DNA of 10,368 nucleotides from Betaproteobacteria bacterium SG8_40 (GCA_001304425.1 LJTS01000070.1:1-10368); one strand, 5' to 3'; shown: positions 1 to 5,420, counted from the first letter of the stretch. Made by a program: numbers and translations. The notes: a model not told the origin generated them from the letters alone.

Positions 1-168
1 GGCACTCGGGTCATCGACCTTGAAATCCTCGATGTAGCCCTCGTCCTTCAGTACCTGGGCGATGGCGAGCTTCAGCTTGCTCAGTGGCATGGCCACGGAC
101 ATCTTTTCCGCCGTTTGCGCATTGCGAATGCGTGTCAGCATGTCCGCAATCGGGTCACTCATGCTCAT
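1..168 (-). CDS. rpsH: 30S ribosomal protein S8 (uS8), 3' end cut by window edge
   Basis: S8 is a primary 16S rRNA-binding protein of the small-subunit platform, and in enterobacteria it is also the translational repressor of the spc operon. The visible 56 codons begin MSMSDPIADMLTRIRNAQ, the usual betaproteobacterial S8 N-terminus, and continue through a conserved VAMPLSKLKLAIAQVLKDEGYI segment. The family is about 130 residues, so slightly more than half lies beyond the window start. I chose the ATG at 168 over the in-frame ATG at 162 because the MSMSDPI form is usual in this group. An AGGAG sequence about 9 nt upstream overlaps the rpsN stop codon. The spacer before the start contains a perfect 12-base palindrome that runs into the ATG. 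It is the last gene of the spc set in view, 13 nt after rpsN. Confidence 0.97.
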   Translation of the reverse strand, partial: MSMSDPIADMLTRIRNAQTAEKMSVAMPLSKLKLAIAQVLKDEGYIEDFKVDDPSA

Positions 169-181
169 ATTCGAATATCTC

Positions 182-487
182 CTACCAGCTCGCCTTGATG
201 ACGCCCGGAATTTCGCCGCGCAAGGCGATCTCGCGCAGCTTGCCTCGCGCCAGACCGAATTTCTTGAACACACCGCGCGGCCGACCAGTCAGCGCGCACC
301 GGTTTCGCAGACGCACCGGGCTGGAATCGCGCGGCAGCTTCTGCAGCTTTTCGCGCGCCTGCGCCTTCTCCTCTTCCGAAATGCTGCTGCTGTTCAAAAT
401 TGTCATCAGTTCACTGCGTTTTGCTGCAAACTTCTGGACGGTTTTGCGGCGCTTTAGCTCGCGGTTGACAATGGATTGTCTCGCCAT
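182..487 (-). CDS. rpsN: 30S ribosomal protein S14 (uS14), zinc-free long form
   Basis: S14 assembles late into the head of the small subunit, next to S3, S10 and S19. The 101-residue protein ends with the strongly conserved block RNRCALTGRPRGVFKKFGLARGKLREIALRGEIPGVIKASW-type C-terminus (residues about 61-101). It lacks the paired CxxC motifs of the short zinc-binding S14, and its length matches the 101-residue zinc-independent class of most Proteobacteria. A single Cys (RCALTGR) is seen. The start ATG at 487 lies 7 nt after the rplE stop, with a GAGGT Shine-Dalgarno sequence that overlaps that TGA. The middle, around residues 30-55, is Ser/Glu-rich (LNSSSISEEEKAQ), the most variable part of the family. 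Confidence 0.98.
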   Translation of the reverse strand: MARQSIVNRELKRRKTVQKFAAKRSELMTILNSSSISEEEKAQAREKLQKLPRDSSPVRLRNRCALTGRPRGVFKKFGLARGKLREIALRGEIPGVIKASW

Positions 488-494
488 GACTACC

Positions 495-1076
495 TCAATT
501 CCTGAAGGGAAACCGGAAAGCCGAAAGAAGCGCGCGCGCTTCGCGATCGGTCTTCGCAGTCGTTGCTATTGTGACGTTGAGACCACGCAGTGCATCGATC
601 TTGTCGTACTCGATCTCGGGGAAAATAATCTGTTCCCGCACACCCATGTTGAAGTTGCCCCTGCCATCAAACGCCTTGCCGGAGATACCGCGGAAATCAC
701 GCACACGCGGGATCGCGACACTGATCAATCGATCGAAAAACTCGTACATTCTGACGTTACGCAACGTCACCTTGCAGCCGATCGGGTAGCCAGCTCGAAT
801 CTTGAAACCGGCAATTGACTTGCGCGCCTTGGTAATGACCGGCTTTTGACCGGCAATCTGGGTCAGGTCGCCAACGGCGTTTTCAAGGATCTTCTTGTCG
901 TTGACCGCCTCGCCGACGCCCATGTTCAGTACGATTTTTTCAAGGCGCGGCACCTCCATGATGCTCTTGTACCCGAACTCCTTCATCAACTCCGGGACAA
1001 TCTCCTTGTGGTACTGCTCTGCCAGACGCGGCACCGGAGGCTTTTCCTTGACTTTTGCTGCTTCCTGCTTGGCCAT
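495..1076 (-). CDS. rplE: 50S ribosomal protein L5 (uL5), with short N-terminal extension
   Basis: L5 binds 5S rRNA and places it in the central protuberance, where it also touches P-site tRNA and bridges to S13. The 193-residue product contains the conserved blocks PRLEKIVLNMGVGEA, KPVITKARKSIAGFKIRAGYP, GCKVTLR, RVRDFRG and the signature GRGNFNMGVREQIIFPEI. The family is usually about 179 residues. The extra length is a Lys/Glu/Pro-rich head, MAKQEAAKVKEKPPVP, before the core LAEQYHKEIVPELMKEF. The ATG at 1076 has a GAGGG ribosome-binding sequence directly after the rplX stop, 9 nt upstream in all, and I see no better start at the core, so I keep the extension. In E. coli the S8 repressor site lies near this gene's start. 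I could not recognise that fold here. Confidence 0.97.
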   Translation of the reverse strand: MAKQEAAKVKEKPPVPRLAEQYHKEIVPELMKEFGYKSIMEVPRLEKIVLNMGVGEAVNDKKILENAVGDLTQIAGQKPVITKARKSIAGFKIRAGYPIGCKVTLRNVRMYEFFDRLISVAIPRVRDFRGISGKAFDGRGNFNMGVREQIIFPEIEYDKIDALRGLNVTIATTAKTDREARALLSAFRFPFRN

Positions 1077-1085
1077 GATTCCCTC

Positions 1086-1403
1086 TTATGCGTCCAGCAT
1101 CTCGCCGTTAGTCCGGAACACCCGGACCTTACGGCCATCATCAAGCGTCTTGATGCTCACGCGCTCACCTTTTTGCGTTGCCGGGTTGAATACCGAAACG
1201 TTGGAAACGTGAATCGGCATTTCCTTCTCAACGATCCCGCCCGTTGTGCCCTTCATCGGGTTGGGCTTTTCGTGTTTGCGGGCGCGATTTGCGCCTTCCA
1301 CTACGACCAGGTCATCTCCAACCAGCCGCAAAACCGCGCCACGCTTGCCGCGATCCTTACCGCTACGGATTACAACCTGGTCTCCTTTGCGAATCTTGCG
1401 CAT
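1086..1403 (-). CDS. rplX: 50S ribosomal protein L24 (uL24), start corrected to ATG
   Basis: L24 is an assembly-initiating protein that binds the 5' domain of 23S rRNA near the tunnel exit. The 105-residue protein begins MRKIRKGDQVVIRSGKDRGKRG, which is the KOW motif, followed by the conserved NPMKGTTGGIVEKEMPIHVSNV block at about residues 49-70. The frame can be extended two codons to a TTG at 1409, but that TTG is only 1 nt from the GAGGAG Shine-Dalgarno sequence (1411-1416). The ATG at 1403 has an ideal 7-nt spacing and gives the usual N-terminus. The Shine-Dalgarno sequence overlaps the TGA stop of rplN, so the two are probably coupled. The gap to rplE is 9 nt. Confidence 0.96.
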   Translation of the reverse strand: MRKIRKGDQVVIRSGKDRGKRGAVLRLVGDDLVVVEGANRARKHEKPNPMKGTTGGIVEKEMPIHVSNVSVFNPATQKGERVSIKTLDDGRKVRVFRTNGEMLDA

Positions 1404-1410
1404 TGCCAAA

Positions 1411-1416
1411 CTCCTC
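1411..1416 (-). promoter_or_regulatory. Ribosome-binding site deciding the rplX start
   Basis: GAGGAG on the minus strand lies 7 nt before the ATG at 1403 and only 1 nt before the alternative TTG at 1409. It overlaps the TGA stop of rplN (1415-1417). The spacing supports the ATG start. Confidence 0.85.
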
Positions 1417-1783
1417 AGAGAACCTCGGGTGCAAGAGAAACGATCTTCATGAATTTTTCGCTTCTGAGCTCGCGGGTTACGGGGCCGAAGATACGGGTGC
1501 CGATCGGCTCAAGCTTGTTGTTGAGCAGCACCGCCGCGTTCGAGTCGAACTTGATGCGCGATCCGTCCTGACGCCGGACGCCGGCCGCCGTGCGCACCAC
1601 CACCGCGTTGTATACCTCGCCCTTCTTTACGCGGCCACGCGGAGCGGCGTCCTTGACGCTCACCTTGATGACGTCCCCGACGGCAGCATAGCGCCGCTTG
1701 GAGCCGCCCAGTACCTTGATACACATCACCGAGCGAGCGCCCGTGTTGTCGGCCACTTTGAGCCGGGATTGCATTTGAATCAT
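1415..1783 (-). CDS. rplN: 50S ribosomal protein L14 (uL14), first gene of the spc set
   Basis: L14 lies at the subunit interface, contacts L19 and forms bridges to 16S rRNA. The product is 122 residues, the standard length, and starts MIQMQSRLKVADNTGARSVMCIKVLGG, which holds the family signature. It is followed by VGDVIKVSVKDA, the basic PRGRVKKGEVYNAVVVRT strand and IGTRIFGPVTRELR near the C-terminus. The ATG at 1783 is preceded by GAGGT with 7-nt spacing. This is the first gene after a 243-base gap downstream of rpsQ, matching the S10/spc operon boundary known from E. coli. Its start overlaps the stop of a possible 27-codon frame (ATGA arrangement). Confidence 0.98.
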   Translation of the reverse strand: MIQMQSRLKVADNTGARSVMCIKVLGGSKRRYAAVGDVIKVSVKDAAPRGRVKKGEVYNAVVVRTAAGVRRQDGSRIKFDSNAAVLLNNKLEPIGTRIFGPVTRELRSEKFMKIVSLAPEVL

Positions 1784-1863
1784 ATAGTTAACCTCGTTCC
1801 AACTTTGCCCGCCGTGCTACCGAAGCCGGCGAACCAGTTTTGGGACCCGTTCGGGTCATTCAT
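1780..1863 (-). CDS. Possible 27-residue frame overlapping the rplN start
   Basis: An ATG at 1863 opens a frame of 27 codons beginning MNDPNGSQNWFAGFGSTAGK. Its TGA stop overlaps the rplN ATG by the ATGA arrangement used for coupled genes elsewhere in this cluster (rplD/rplW, rpmC/rpsQ). Against it, no clear Shine-Dalgarno sequence precedes the ATG, and the sequence also forms hairpins at 1857-1844 and 1831-1810, which would explain some conservation without coding. I do not recognise the peptide. Confidence 0.15.
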   Translation of the reverse strand: MNDPNGSQNWFAGFGSTAGKVGTRLTI

Positions 1864-1962
1864 GCTGGGCGCGTGTCCCGGGCCACCTAACGGCCCCGGT
1901 TTATCAACATCACCGGCCTGAAAAGCCGGTCGCAAGAGACAGTTCGAAGCGCGTCAGCGCTT
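1810..1962 (-). promoter_or_regulatory. Run of five possible hairpins in the spc leader
   Basis: Minus-strand stems: AAGCGC/GCGCTT with loop TGAC (1962-1947); ACCGGC/GCCGGT with a 7-nt loop (1930-1912); an 8-pair stem with one G-G mismatch, CCGGGGCC/GGCCCGGG (1899-1877); GACCC/GGGTC with loop GAAC (1857-1844); CGCCG/CGGCG with a 12-nt loop (1831-1810). None has a following T-run, so they do not look like terminators. In a GC-rich sequence some of these stems will arise by chance. The rplN Shine-Dalgarno sequence is left free. Confidence 0.4.
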
Positions 1963-1966
1963 TCAT
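1910..1966 (-). CDS. Possible 18-residue leader peptide in the spc leader
   Basis: A short frame starts at an ATG at 1966, with GGAGG (1977-1973) placed 6 nt upstream, one of the best Shine-Dalgarno sequences in the window. It encodes MKALTRFELSLATGFSGR and ends with TGA at 1910. The predicted transcription start near 1986 would leave a 20-nt 5' end, which fits. Two hairpins fall within the frame: codons 2-6 form AAGCGC/GCGCTT with a 4-nt loop, and the last codons form ACCGGC/GCCGGT. The stop overlaps by one base an ATG that opens a seven-codon frame ending at 1887. I do not recognise the peptide. It may be a leader peptide, a coupled start for rplN, or a chance frame. Confidence 0.3.
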   Translation of the reverse strand: MKALTRFELSLATGFSGR

Positions 1967-1992
1967 TCCGCCCCTCCGGATAAAAACGCGCG

Positions 1993-2021
1993 ATTTTACG
2001 TGTATTTACCTACCCCCGCAA
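1993..2021 (-). promoter_or_regulatory. Candidate sigma-70 promoter for the spc genes
   Basis: On the minus strand, TTGCGG (2021-2016, 3 of 6 matches to TTGACA) is followed by exactly 17 nt and TAAAAT (1998-1993, 5 of 6 matches to TATAAT). Transcription would start near 1986. The -35 lies just past the rpsQ stop codon, at the position where E. coli has its spc promoter. The -10 is good and the -35 is weak, and no start site has been seen experimentally. Confidence 0.45.
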
Positions 2022-2026
2022 GCGCT

Positions 2027-2299
2027 TCAAGCCTTGGTCGCTCGCTCCAGAAGCCGCGCCACCTTCCATGCCTTGGTCTTCGACAGCGGCTTGCTTTCCT
2101 CGATCAGCACGGTATCGCCGGTTTGGCATTCATTGGCTTCATCATGCGCGTGGTATTTGGTCGAACGGCGCACAAACTTGCCATACAACGGGTGAGGCAC
2201 CATGCGATCGACCCGCACCGTTACCGTCTTGTCCATCTTGTCGCTAACAACACGCCCCGTCAGCCGGCGGCGATTCGCTGTACTTGTCGCTTCGCTCAT
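2027..2299 (-). CDS. rpsQ: 30S ribosomal protein S17 (uS17)
   Basis: S17 is a primary 16S rRNA-binding protein with an OB-fold, needed early in small-subunit assembly. The 90-residue product has the conserved RRLTGRVVSDKMDKTVTVRVDRMVPHPLYGKFVRRSTKYHAHDE stretch (about residues 11-54), then CQTGDTVLIEESKPLSKTKAWKV. Its ATG overlaps the rpmC stop in an ATGA arrangement, with AGGA about 6 nt upstream. This is the last gene of the S10 set. The 243-base gap that follows marks the boundary to the spc set. Confidence 0.98.
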   Translation of the reverse strand: MSEATSTANRRRLTGRVVSDKMDKTVTVRVDRMVPHPLYGKFVRRSTKYHAHDEANECQTGDTVLIEESKPLSKTKAWKVARLLERATKA

Positions 2300-2490
2300 G
2301 CTTTTCCTGCCTTTTCTGTCATCACCGTACGCACCCGGGCAATGTCCCGACGCACCTTTCCAACCTCGCTGTTCTTGGTGGTCTGCTGCGTCGCAAGCTG
2401 CATGCGCAGAGAGAACTGCGCCTTGAGCAGTTCGTTGAGCTCTTTGGCCAGGTCGGCTTCACTTTTGTTTCTGAGTTCGCTCGCTTTCAT
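2296..2490 (-). CDS. rpmC: 50S ribosomal protein L29 (uL29)
   Basis: L29 is a small helical protein beside L23 at the polypeptide exit tunnel, near where signal recognition particle and trigger factor dock. The 64 residues start MKASELRNKSEADLAKELNELLKAQFSLRMQLATQQ, the two-helix antiparallel coiled-coil hairpin of the family, and continue with the conserved KVRRDIARVRTVM segment. The start is 3 nt after the rplP stop, with a moderate GGGGTGA ribosome-binding sequence that overlaps that stop. The gene shares 4 nt with rpsQ, so translation is probably coupled on both sides. Confidence 0.97.
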   Translation of the reverse strand: MKASELRNKSEADLAKELNELLKAQFSLRMQLATQQTTKNSEVGKVRRDIARVRTVMTEKAGKA

Positions 2491-2493
2491 CGC

Positions 2494-2907
2494 TCACCCC
2501 AAGTGGCGTTGCACAAAGACGGTACGCAGCGGAAGCTTGGCTGCTGCAAGGCGAAACGCCTCGCGCGCCACATCTTCATGCACACCATCCATTTCATAGA
2601 GCACCTTGCCCGGCTGGATCTCCGCGACCCAGAACTCCGGATTGCCCTTCCCGTTGCCCATACGTACCTCGGCAGGTTTTTGTGACACCGGCTTGTCCGG
2701 AAAAATGCGAATCCAGATACGGCCACCGCGCTTGATATGGCGTGTCATTGCTCGCCGCGCTGCTTCGATCTGGCGCGCTGTCAAACGGCCGCGATCAATG
2801 GATTTCAGGCCAAACTCGCCGAAAGAAACCTTGGCGCCGCGGGTCGCAACCCCGTAATTGCGCCCCTTGTGATACTTGCGGAATTTTGTTCTAGCTGGCT
2901 GCAGCAT
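2494..2907 (-). CDS. rplP: 50S ribosomal protein L16 (uL16)
   Basis: L16 binds late between 23S rRNA domains and helps to place A-site tRNA. The 137-residue protein starts MLQPARTKFRKYHKGRNYG and carries the family blocks GRLTARQIEAARRAMTRHIKRGGRIWIRIFPDKPVSQKP (about residues 40-78) and VRMGNGKGNPEFWVAEIQPGKVLYEMDGV. Arg82 in VRMG corresponds to the E. coli Arg81 that is hydroxylated by a 2-oxoglutarate oxygenase. Whether that happens here cannot be told. The ATG at 2907 lies inside the end of rpsC, a 17-nt overlap, and has an AGGAG sequence about 7 nt upstream, within the rpsC reading frame. Confidence 0.98.
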   Translation of the reverse strand: MLQPARTKFRKYHKGRNYGVATRGAKVSFGEFGLKSIDRGRLTARQIEAARRAMTRHIKRGGRIWIRIFPDKPVSQKPAEVRMGNGKGNPEFWVAEIQPGKVLYEMDGVHEDVAREAFRLAAAKLPLRTVFVQRHLG

Positions 2908-3610
2908 TGCTCGCTCCTGCTCGTCTGGGTTTTCTCTGGGGCTGATTTTCCGTGCTACCCGGCGCGGCCGGTTGTTCGCCCCGTCCCATCACTTCGCCCT
3001 TGTAAACCCAGACCTTGATGCCGATCACGCCGTAGGTTGTCTTGGCTTCGGAAACGCCGTAATCAATGTCCGCGCGCAGGGTATGCAGCGGAACCCGGCC
3101 TTCCCGGTACCATTCGGTACGGGCGATCTCGATGCCATTGAGCCGGCCCGCGCTCATGATCTTGATGCCTTGCGCGCCAAGGCGCATCGCGTTTTGAATC
3201 GCCCGCTTCATGGCACGGCGGAACATGATGCGTTTTTCCAACTGCTGCGCGATCGAATCTGCGATCAGCTGGGCGTCGAGTTCGGGCTTGCGCACCTCCT
3301 CGATATTGACGTGAACCGGCACGCCCATCATTTTCTGCAACTCACCGCGCAGATTCTCGATGTCCTCACCCTTCTTGCCGATTACGACGCCGGGCCGTGC
3401 GCTGTAAATAGTGATCTTGGCGTTCTTGGCCGGACGTTCGATCACGACACGTGCAACCGCAGCATGCGACAGACGCTTGCGCAGGTACTTTCGCACCTCG
3501 ACGTCCTGCAGCAACATGTCCGAGAATCCCTTGCTGTTGGAATACCAGCGGGATGTCCAGTTACGCTGTACGGCAAGACGAAAACCGATCGGGTTGATCT
3601 TTTGTCCCAT
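2891..3610 (-). CDS. rpsC: 30S ribosomal protein S3 (uS3)
   Basis: S3 forms the head of the small subunit at the mRNA entry, with helicase-like contacts to mRNA together with S4 and S5. The 239-residue protein starts MGQKINPIGFRLAVQRNW. A type II KH domain holds the GxxG loop GVVIGKKG at residues 74-81, and the C-terminal domain has RRAMKRAIQNAMRLGAQGIKI and GRLNGIEIARTEWYREGRVPLHTLRADIDYG. The tail after about residue 212 is a low-complexity Pro/Ala/Gln-rich stretch ending in GASNAAAS, variable in the family. The start is 2 nt after the rplV stop. Its AAGGAG ribosome-binding sequence is formed by the last two codons (Lys-Glu) of rplV. Its own 3' end overlaps rplP by 17 nt. Confidence 0.98.
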   Translation of the reverse strand: MGQKINPIGFRLAVQRNWTSRWYSNSKGFSDMLLQDVEVRKYLRKRLSHAAVARVVIERPAKNAKITIYSARPGVVIGKKGEDIENLRGELQKMMGVPVHVNIEEVRKPELDAQLIADSIAQQLEKRIMFRRAMKRAIQNAMRLGAQGIKIMSAGRLNGIEIARTEWYREGRVPLHTLRADIDYGVSEAKTTYGVIGIKVWVYKGEVMGRGEQPAAPGSTENQPQRKPRRAGASNAAAS

Positions 3611-3612
3611 AC

Positions 3613-3954
3613 CTACTCCTTCGACAGGTCGCCGACAGTCACTGAAATGTGGCAGGTCGGTTTGAGGATCTTTGAAGCACGCCCTTTTGCACGTGGCCGG
3701 AAACGCTTGAATACCGGCCCCTGGTCCACAAAGATGCGGGTGATCCGCAACTCGTCGATATCGGCACCATCGTTGTGCTCGGCATTGGCGATAGCAGACT
3801 CGACGACCTTCTGGATGATCCGGGCGCCCTTCTTCGGGCTGTACTTGAGTATGTTGAGCGCCTTGTCCACGGCCAGGCCGCGGATCTGGTCGGCAACCAG
3901 CCTGCCCTTCTGGGGTGACAGTCTGACGCCGCGCAACACTGCAGAGGTTTGCAT
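3613..3954 (-). CDS. rplV: 50S ribosomal protein L22 (uL22), start corrected to ATG
   Basis: L22 binds all 23S rRNA domains, and its long beta-hairpin lines the exit-tunnel constriction, where macrolides and arrest peptides are sensed. With the ATG start the product is 113 residues: MQTSAVLRGVRLSPQKGRLV, then ADQIRGLAVDKALNILKYSPKKGARIIQKVVESAIANAEHN, and the hairpin segment with FKRFRPRAKGRASKILKPTCHISV. The frame is open three codons further, to a GTG at 3963, but that GTG shares its first base with the AAAGGAG sequence (3969-3963) and could not use it. The ATG at 3954 has 8-nt spacing. The gap to rpsS is 27 nt. Confidence 0.95.
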   Translation of the reverse strand: MQTSAVLRGVRLSPQKGRLVADQIRGLAVDKALNILKYSPKKGARIIQKVVESAIANAEHNDGADIDELRITRIFVDQGPVFKRFRPRAKGRASKILKPTCHISVTVGDLSKE

Positions 3955-3962
3955 TTCATTCA

Positions 3963-3969
3963 CTCCTTT
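3963..3969 (-). promoter_or_regulatory. Ribosome-binding site deciding the rplV start
   Basis: AAAGGAG on the minus strand lies 8 nt before the ATG at 3954. The longer-frame GTG (3963-3961) begins at the last G of this sequence, so it cannot be the start served by it. Confidence 0.85.
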
Positions 3970-3981
3970 GCGCTCTTGTCA

Positions 3982-4266
3982 TCATTTCTTGGCGGCCGGA
4001 GCCTTGCGATCCGCTGCGTGCCCCTTGAAGGTGCGCGTCAGGGCGAATTCGCCGAGCTTGTGGCCAACCATGTTTTCGGTCACATACACGGGTATGTGCT
4101 GGCGGCCGTTATGCACCGCGATAGTCAGCCCGACGAAATCGGGCAGCACCGTGGAACGACGCGACCACGTCTTGATCGGGCGTTTGTCGTTGCTCGCCCG
4201 CGCGGCGTCGACCTTCTGGATCAGGTGAAGATCCACGAAAGGGCCTTTCTTGACTGAACGTGCCAT
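3982..4266 (-). CDS. rpsS: 30S ribosomal protein S19 (uS19)
   Basis: S19 lies in the small-subunit head, pairs with S13 and contacts the A-site tRNA region and intersubunit bridges. The 94 residues begin MARSVKKGPFVDLHLIQKVD and include KTWSRRSTVLPDFVGLTIAVHNGRQHIPVYVTENMVGHKLGEFALTRTFKGH, which holds the family signature. The C-terminal tail AADRKAPAAKK is basic and variable. The start is 12 nt after the rplB stop, with GAGGT about 8 nt upstream. Confidence 0.98.
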   Translation of the reverse strand: MARSVKKGPFVDLHLIQKVDAARASNDKRPIKTWSRRSTVLPDFVGLTIAVHNGRQHIPVYVTENMVGHKLGEFALTRTFKGHAADRKAPAAKK

Positions 4267-4278
4267 ATTCTCTACCTC

Positions 4279-5103
4279 TTACTTCGCGCGGCGCCGAACA
4301 ATCATGTTCTGCGTGCGCTTGTTCTTGCGGGTCCGGAATCCCTTTGTCAAGGTTCCCCAGGGGCTGACCGGGTCGCGTTTCGTACCGGTGCGGCCCTCGC
4401 CGCCACCGTGCGGGTGATCGACCGGGTTCATCGCCACACCACGTACTGTCGGGCGCACTCCACGCCAGCGCATCGCGCCGGCCTTGCCGATACTGCGCAG
4501 GTTGTGCTCGGCGTTACCGACCTCACCAACCGTCGCGCGGCAGTCAACGTGCACCTTGCGTATCTCCCCTGACCGCATCCGCAACTGGGCATGTGCGCCT
4601 TCGCGCGCCAGCAACTGAACCGATGCGCCGGCCGAGCGCGCCACCTGCGCGCCCTTGCCCGGGCGAAGCTCGACGCAGTGTACGTTGGTGCCAACCGGGA
4701 TGCTGCGCAACGGCAAGGTATTACCCGCCTTGATCGGCGCCTCGGGTCCGTTCAACAGTTGGTCTCCCACGTTTACGTCCCTGGGCGCAATGATGTAACG
4801 GCGCTCCCCGTCCGCGTAACACAGCAGCGCAATATTGGCGCTGCGGTTCGGGTCGTACTCGATCCGCTCGACACGGGCGGCCACGCCGTCCTTGTTACGG
4901 CGGAAGTCGATCACCCGGTACAGGCGCTTGTGCCCGCCGCCCTTATGGCGCGTCGTTACGTGACCCAGGCTGTTTCGACCGGCTTTCTTGAGGTTCGTTT
5001 CAACCAGCTGCTGATGCGGGCGACCTTTGTGCAGGTCCGGGTTGACGACCTTTACGACGCCGCGGCGGCCGGCAGAAGTTGGTTTGAGTTTTACCAGAGC
5101 CAT
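4279..5103 (-). CDS. rplB: 50S ribosomal protein L2 (uL2)
   Basis: L2 is the largest and among the most conserved large-subunit proteins. It is needed for subunit joining and for peptidyl-transferase activity, through 23S rRNA contacts near the active site. The 274-residue product has the N-terminal OB-fold with RHKGGGHKRLYRVIDFRR (about residues 52-69) and the SH3-like domain. The signature MNPVDHPHGGGEGR begins at residue 225 and includes the His linked in E. coli to catalytic function. It is followed by the basic tail GTKRDPVSPWGTLTKG...RTRKNKRTQNMIVRRR. The start codon shares one base with the rplW stop (TAATG), with a GGGGAG ribosome-binding sequence upstream. Length and motifs are typical. 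Confidence 0.99.
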   Translation of the reverse strand: MALVKLKPTSAGRRGVVKVVNPDLHKGRPHQQLVETNLKKAGRNSLGHVTTRHKGGGHKRLYRVIDFRRNKDGVAARVERIEYDPNRSANIALLCYADGERRYIIAPRDVNVGDQLLNGPEAPIKAGNTLPLRSIPVGTNVHCVELRPGKGAQVARSAGASVQLLAREGAHAQLRMRSGEIRKVHVDCRATVGEVGNAEHNLRSIGKAGAMRWRGVRPTVRGVAMNPVDHPHGGGEGRTGTKRDPVSPWGTLTKGFRTRKNKRTQNMIVRRRAK

Positions 5104-5420
5104 TATTTCGTCTCCCCTGCCGCGAAGTTGATTTCCTGGCCGGCCTTCAGGCAGATGTACGCCTTCTTCCAGTTGCGCCGCCGGCCCAGACGGCCGCCGA
5201 AGCGCTTCGTCTTGCCCTTGACGTTGGCGACCTGAACCCCGTCCACCTCGACCTTGAACATCAGCTCTACCGCGGCCTTGATTTCGGGCTTGGTGGCGTC
5301 TGGCGCAACGCGAAACACAACCTGCTCGTTCTTGTCCGCGACGAAAGTACTTTTCTCGGACACGATCGGCGCGAGCAAGACATTCAGCAACCGTTCCTGG
5401 TTAATCGTTTGAGCCGTCAT
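5103..5420 (-). CDS. rplW: 50S ribosomal protein L23 (uL23)
   Basis: L23 sits at the exit tunnel and is the docking point for trigger factor and signal recognition particle. The product is 105 residues. LLAPIVSEKS at residues 15-24 includes Glu22, which aligns with the E. coli Glu18 that contacts trigger factor. VAPDATKPEIKAAVELMFKVEV and the tunnel-side loop with KGKTKRFGGRLGRRRNWKKAY follow. A slightly longer N-terminus (MTAQTINQERLLNV) than in E. coli accounts for its length. The ATG overlaps the rplD stop by 4 nt (ATGA), and GAGGAG lies upstream within rplD. Confidence 0.98.
   Translation of the reverse strand: MTAQTINQERLLNVLLAPIVSEKSTFVADKNEQVVFRVAPDATKPEIKAAVELMFKVEVDGVQVANVKGKTKRFGGRLGRRRNWKKAYICLKAGQEINFAAGETK

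Larger units (their letters stand above)
1784..2026 (-). other. rpsQ-rplN intergenic region, probable spc promoter and leader
   Basis: This 243-base stretch is by far the longest gap inside the ribosomal protein cluster. Going in the direction of transcription it holds a promoter-like pair of hexamers (2021-1993), a near-consensus Shine-Dalgarno sequence with a short open frame (1966-1910), five possible hairpins (1962-1947, 1930-1912, 1899-1877, 1857-1844, 1831-1810) and the rplN ribosome-binding site. I see no intrinsic terminator: the one T-run (1985-1981 on the minus strand) does not follow a GC-rich stem, so read-through from the S10 genes is likely. That it works as a regulated leader is inference. 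Confidence 0.6.

Noticed and set aside
167..178. Perfect 12-base palindrome ATATTCGAATAT running into the rpsH start codon.
   Set aside because: AT-rich, short and single. It could occlude the start only weakly, and no partner copy is seen, so it is most likely chance.
1981..1985. Five-base T-run on the minus strand after rpsQ as a terminator for the S10 genes.
   Set aside because: No GC-rich stem comes directly before it. Only a weak AAAA/TTTT pairing is possible.
2891..2907. 17-nt overlap between rpsC and rplP as possible frameshift or error.
   Set aside because: Both proteins are full length with normal ends, and rplP has its own ribosome-binding sequence inside rpsC. It is simply a compact junction.
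2876..4228. Long plus-strand open frame of 450 codons.
   Set aside because: It lies opposite rpsC, rplV and rpsS, which are certain. It is an antisense shadow frame of GC-rich coding sequence with no family resemblance.
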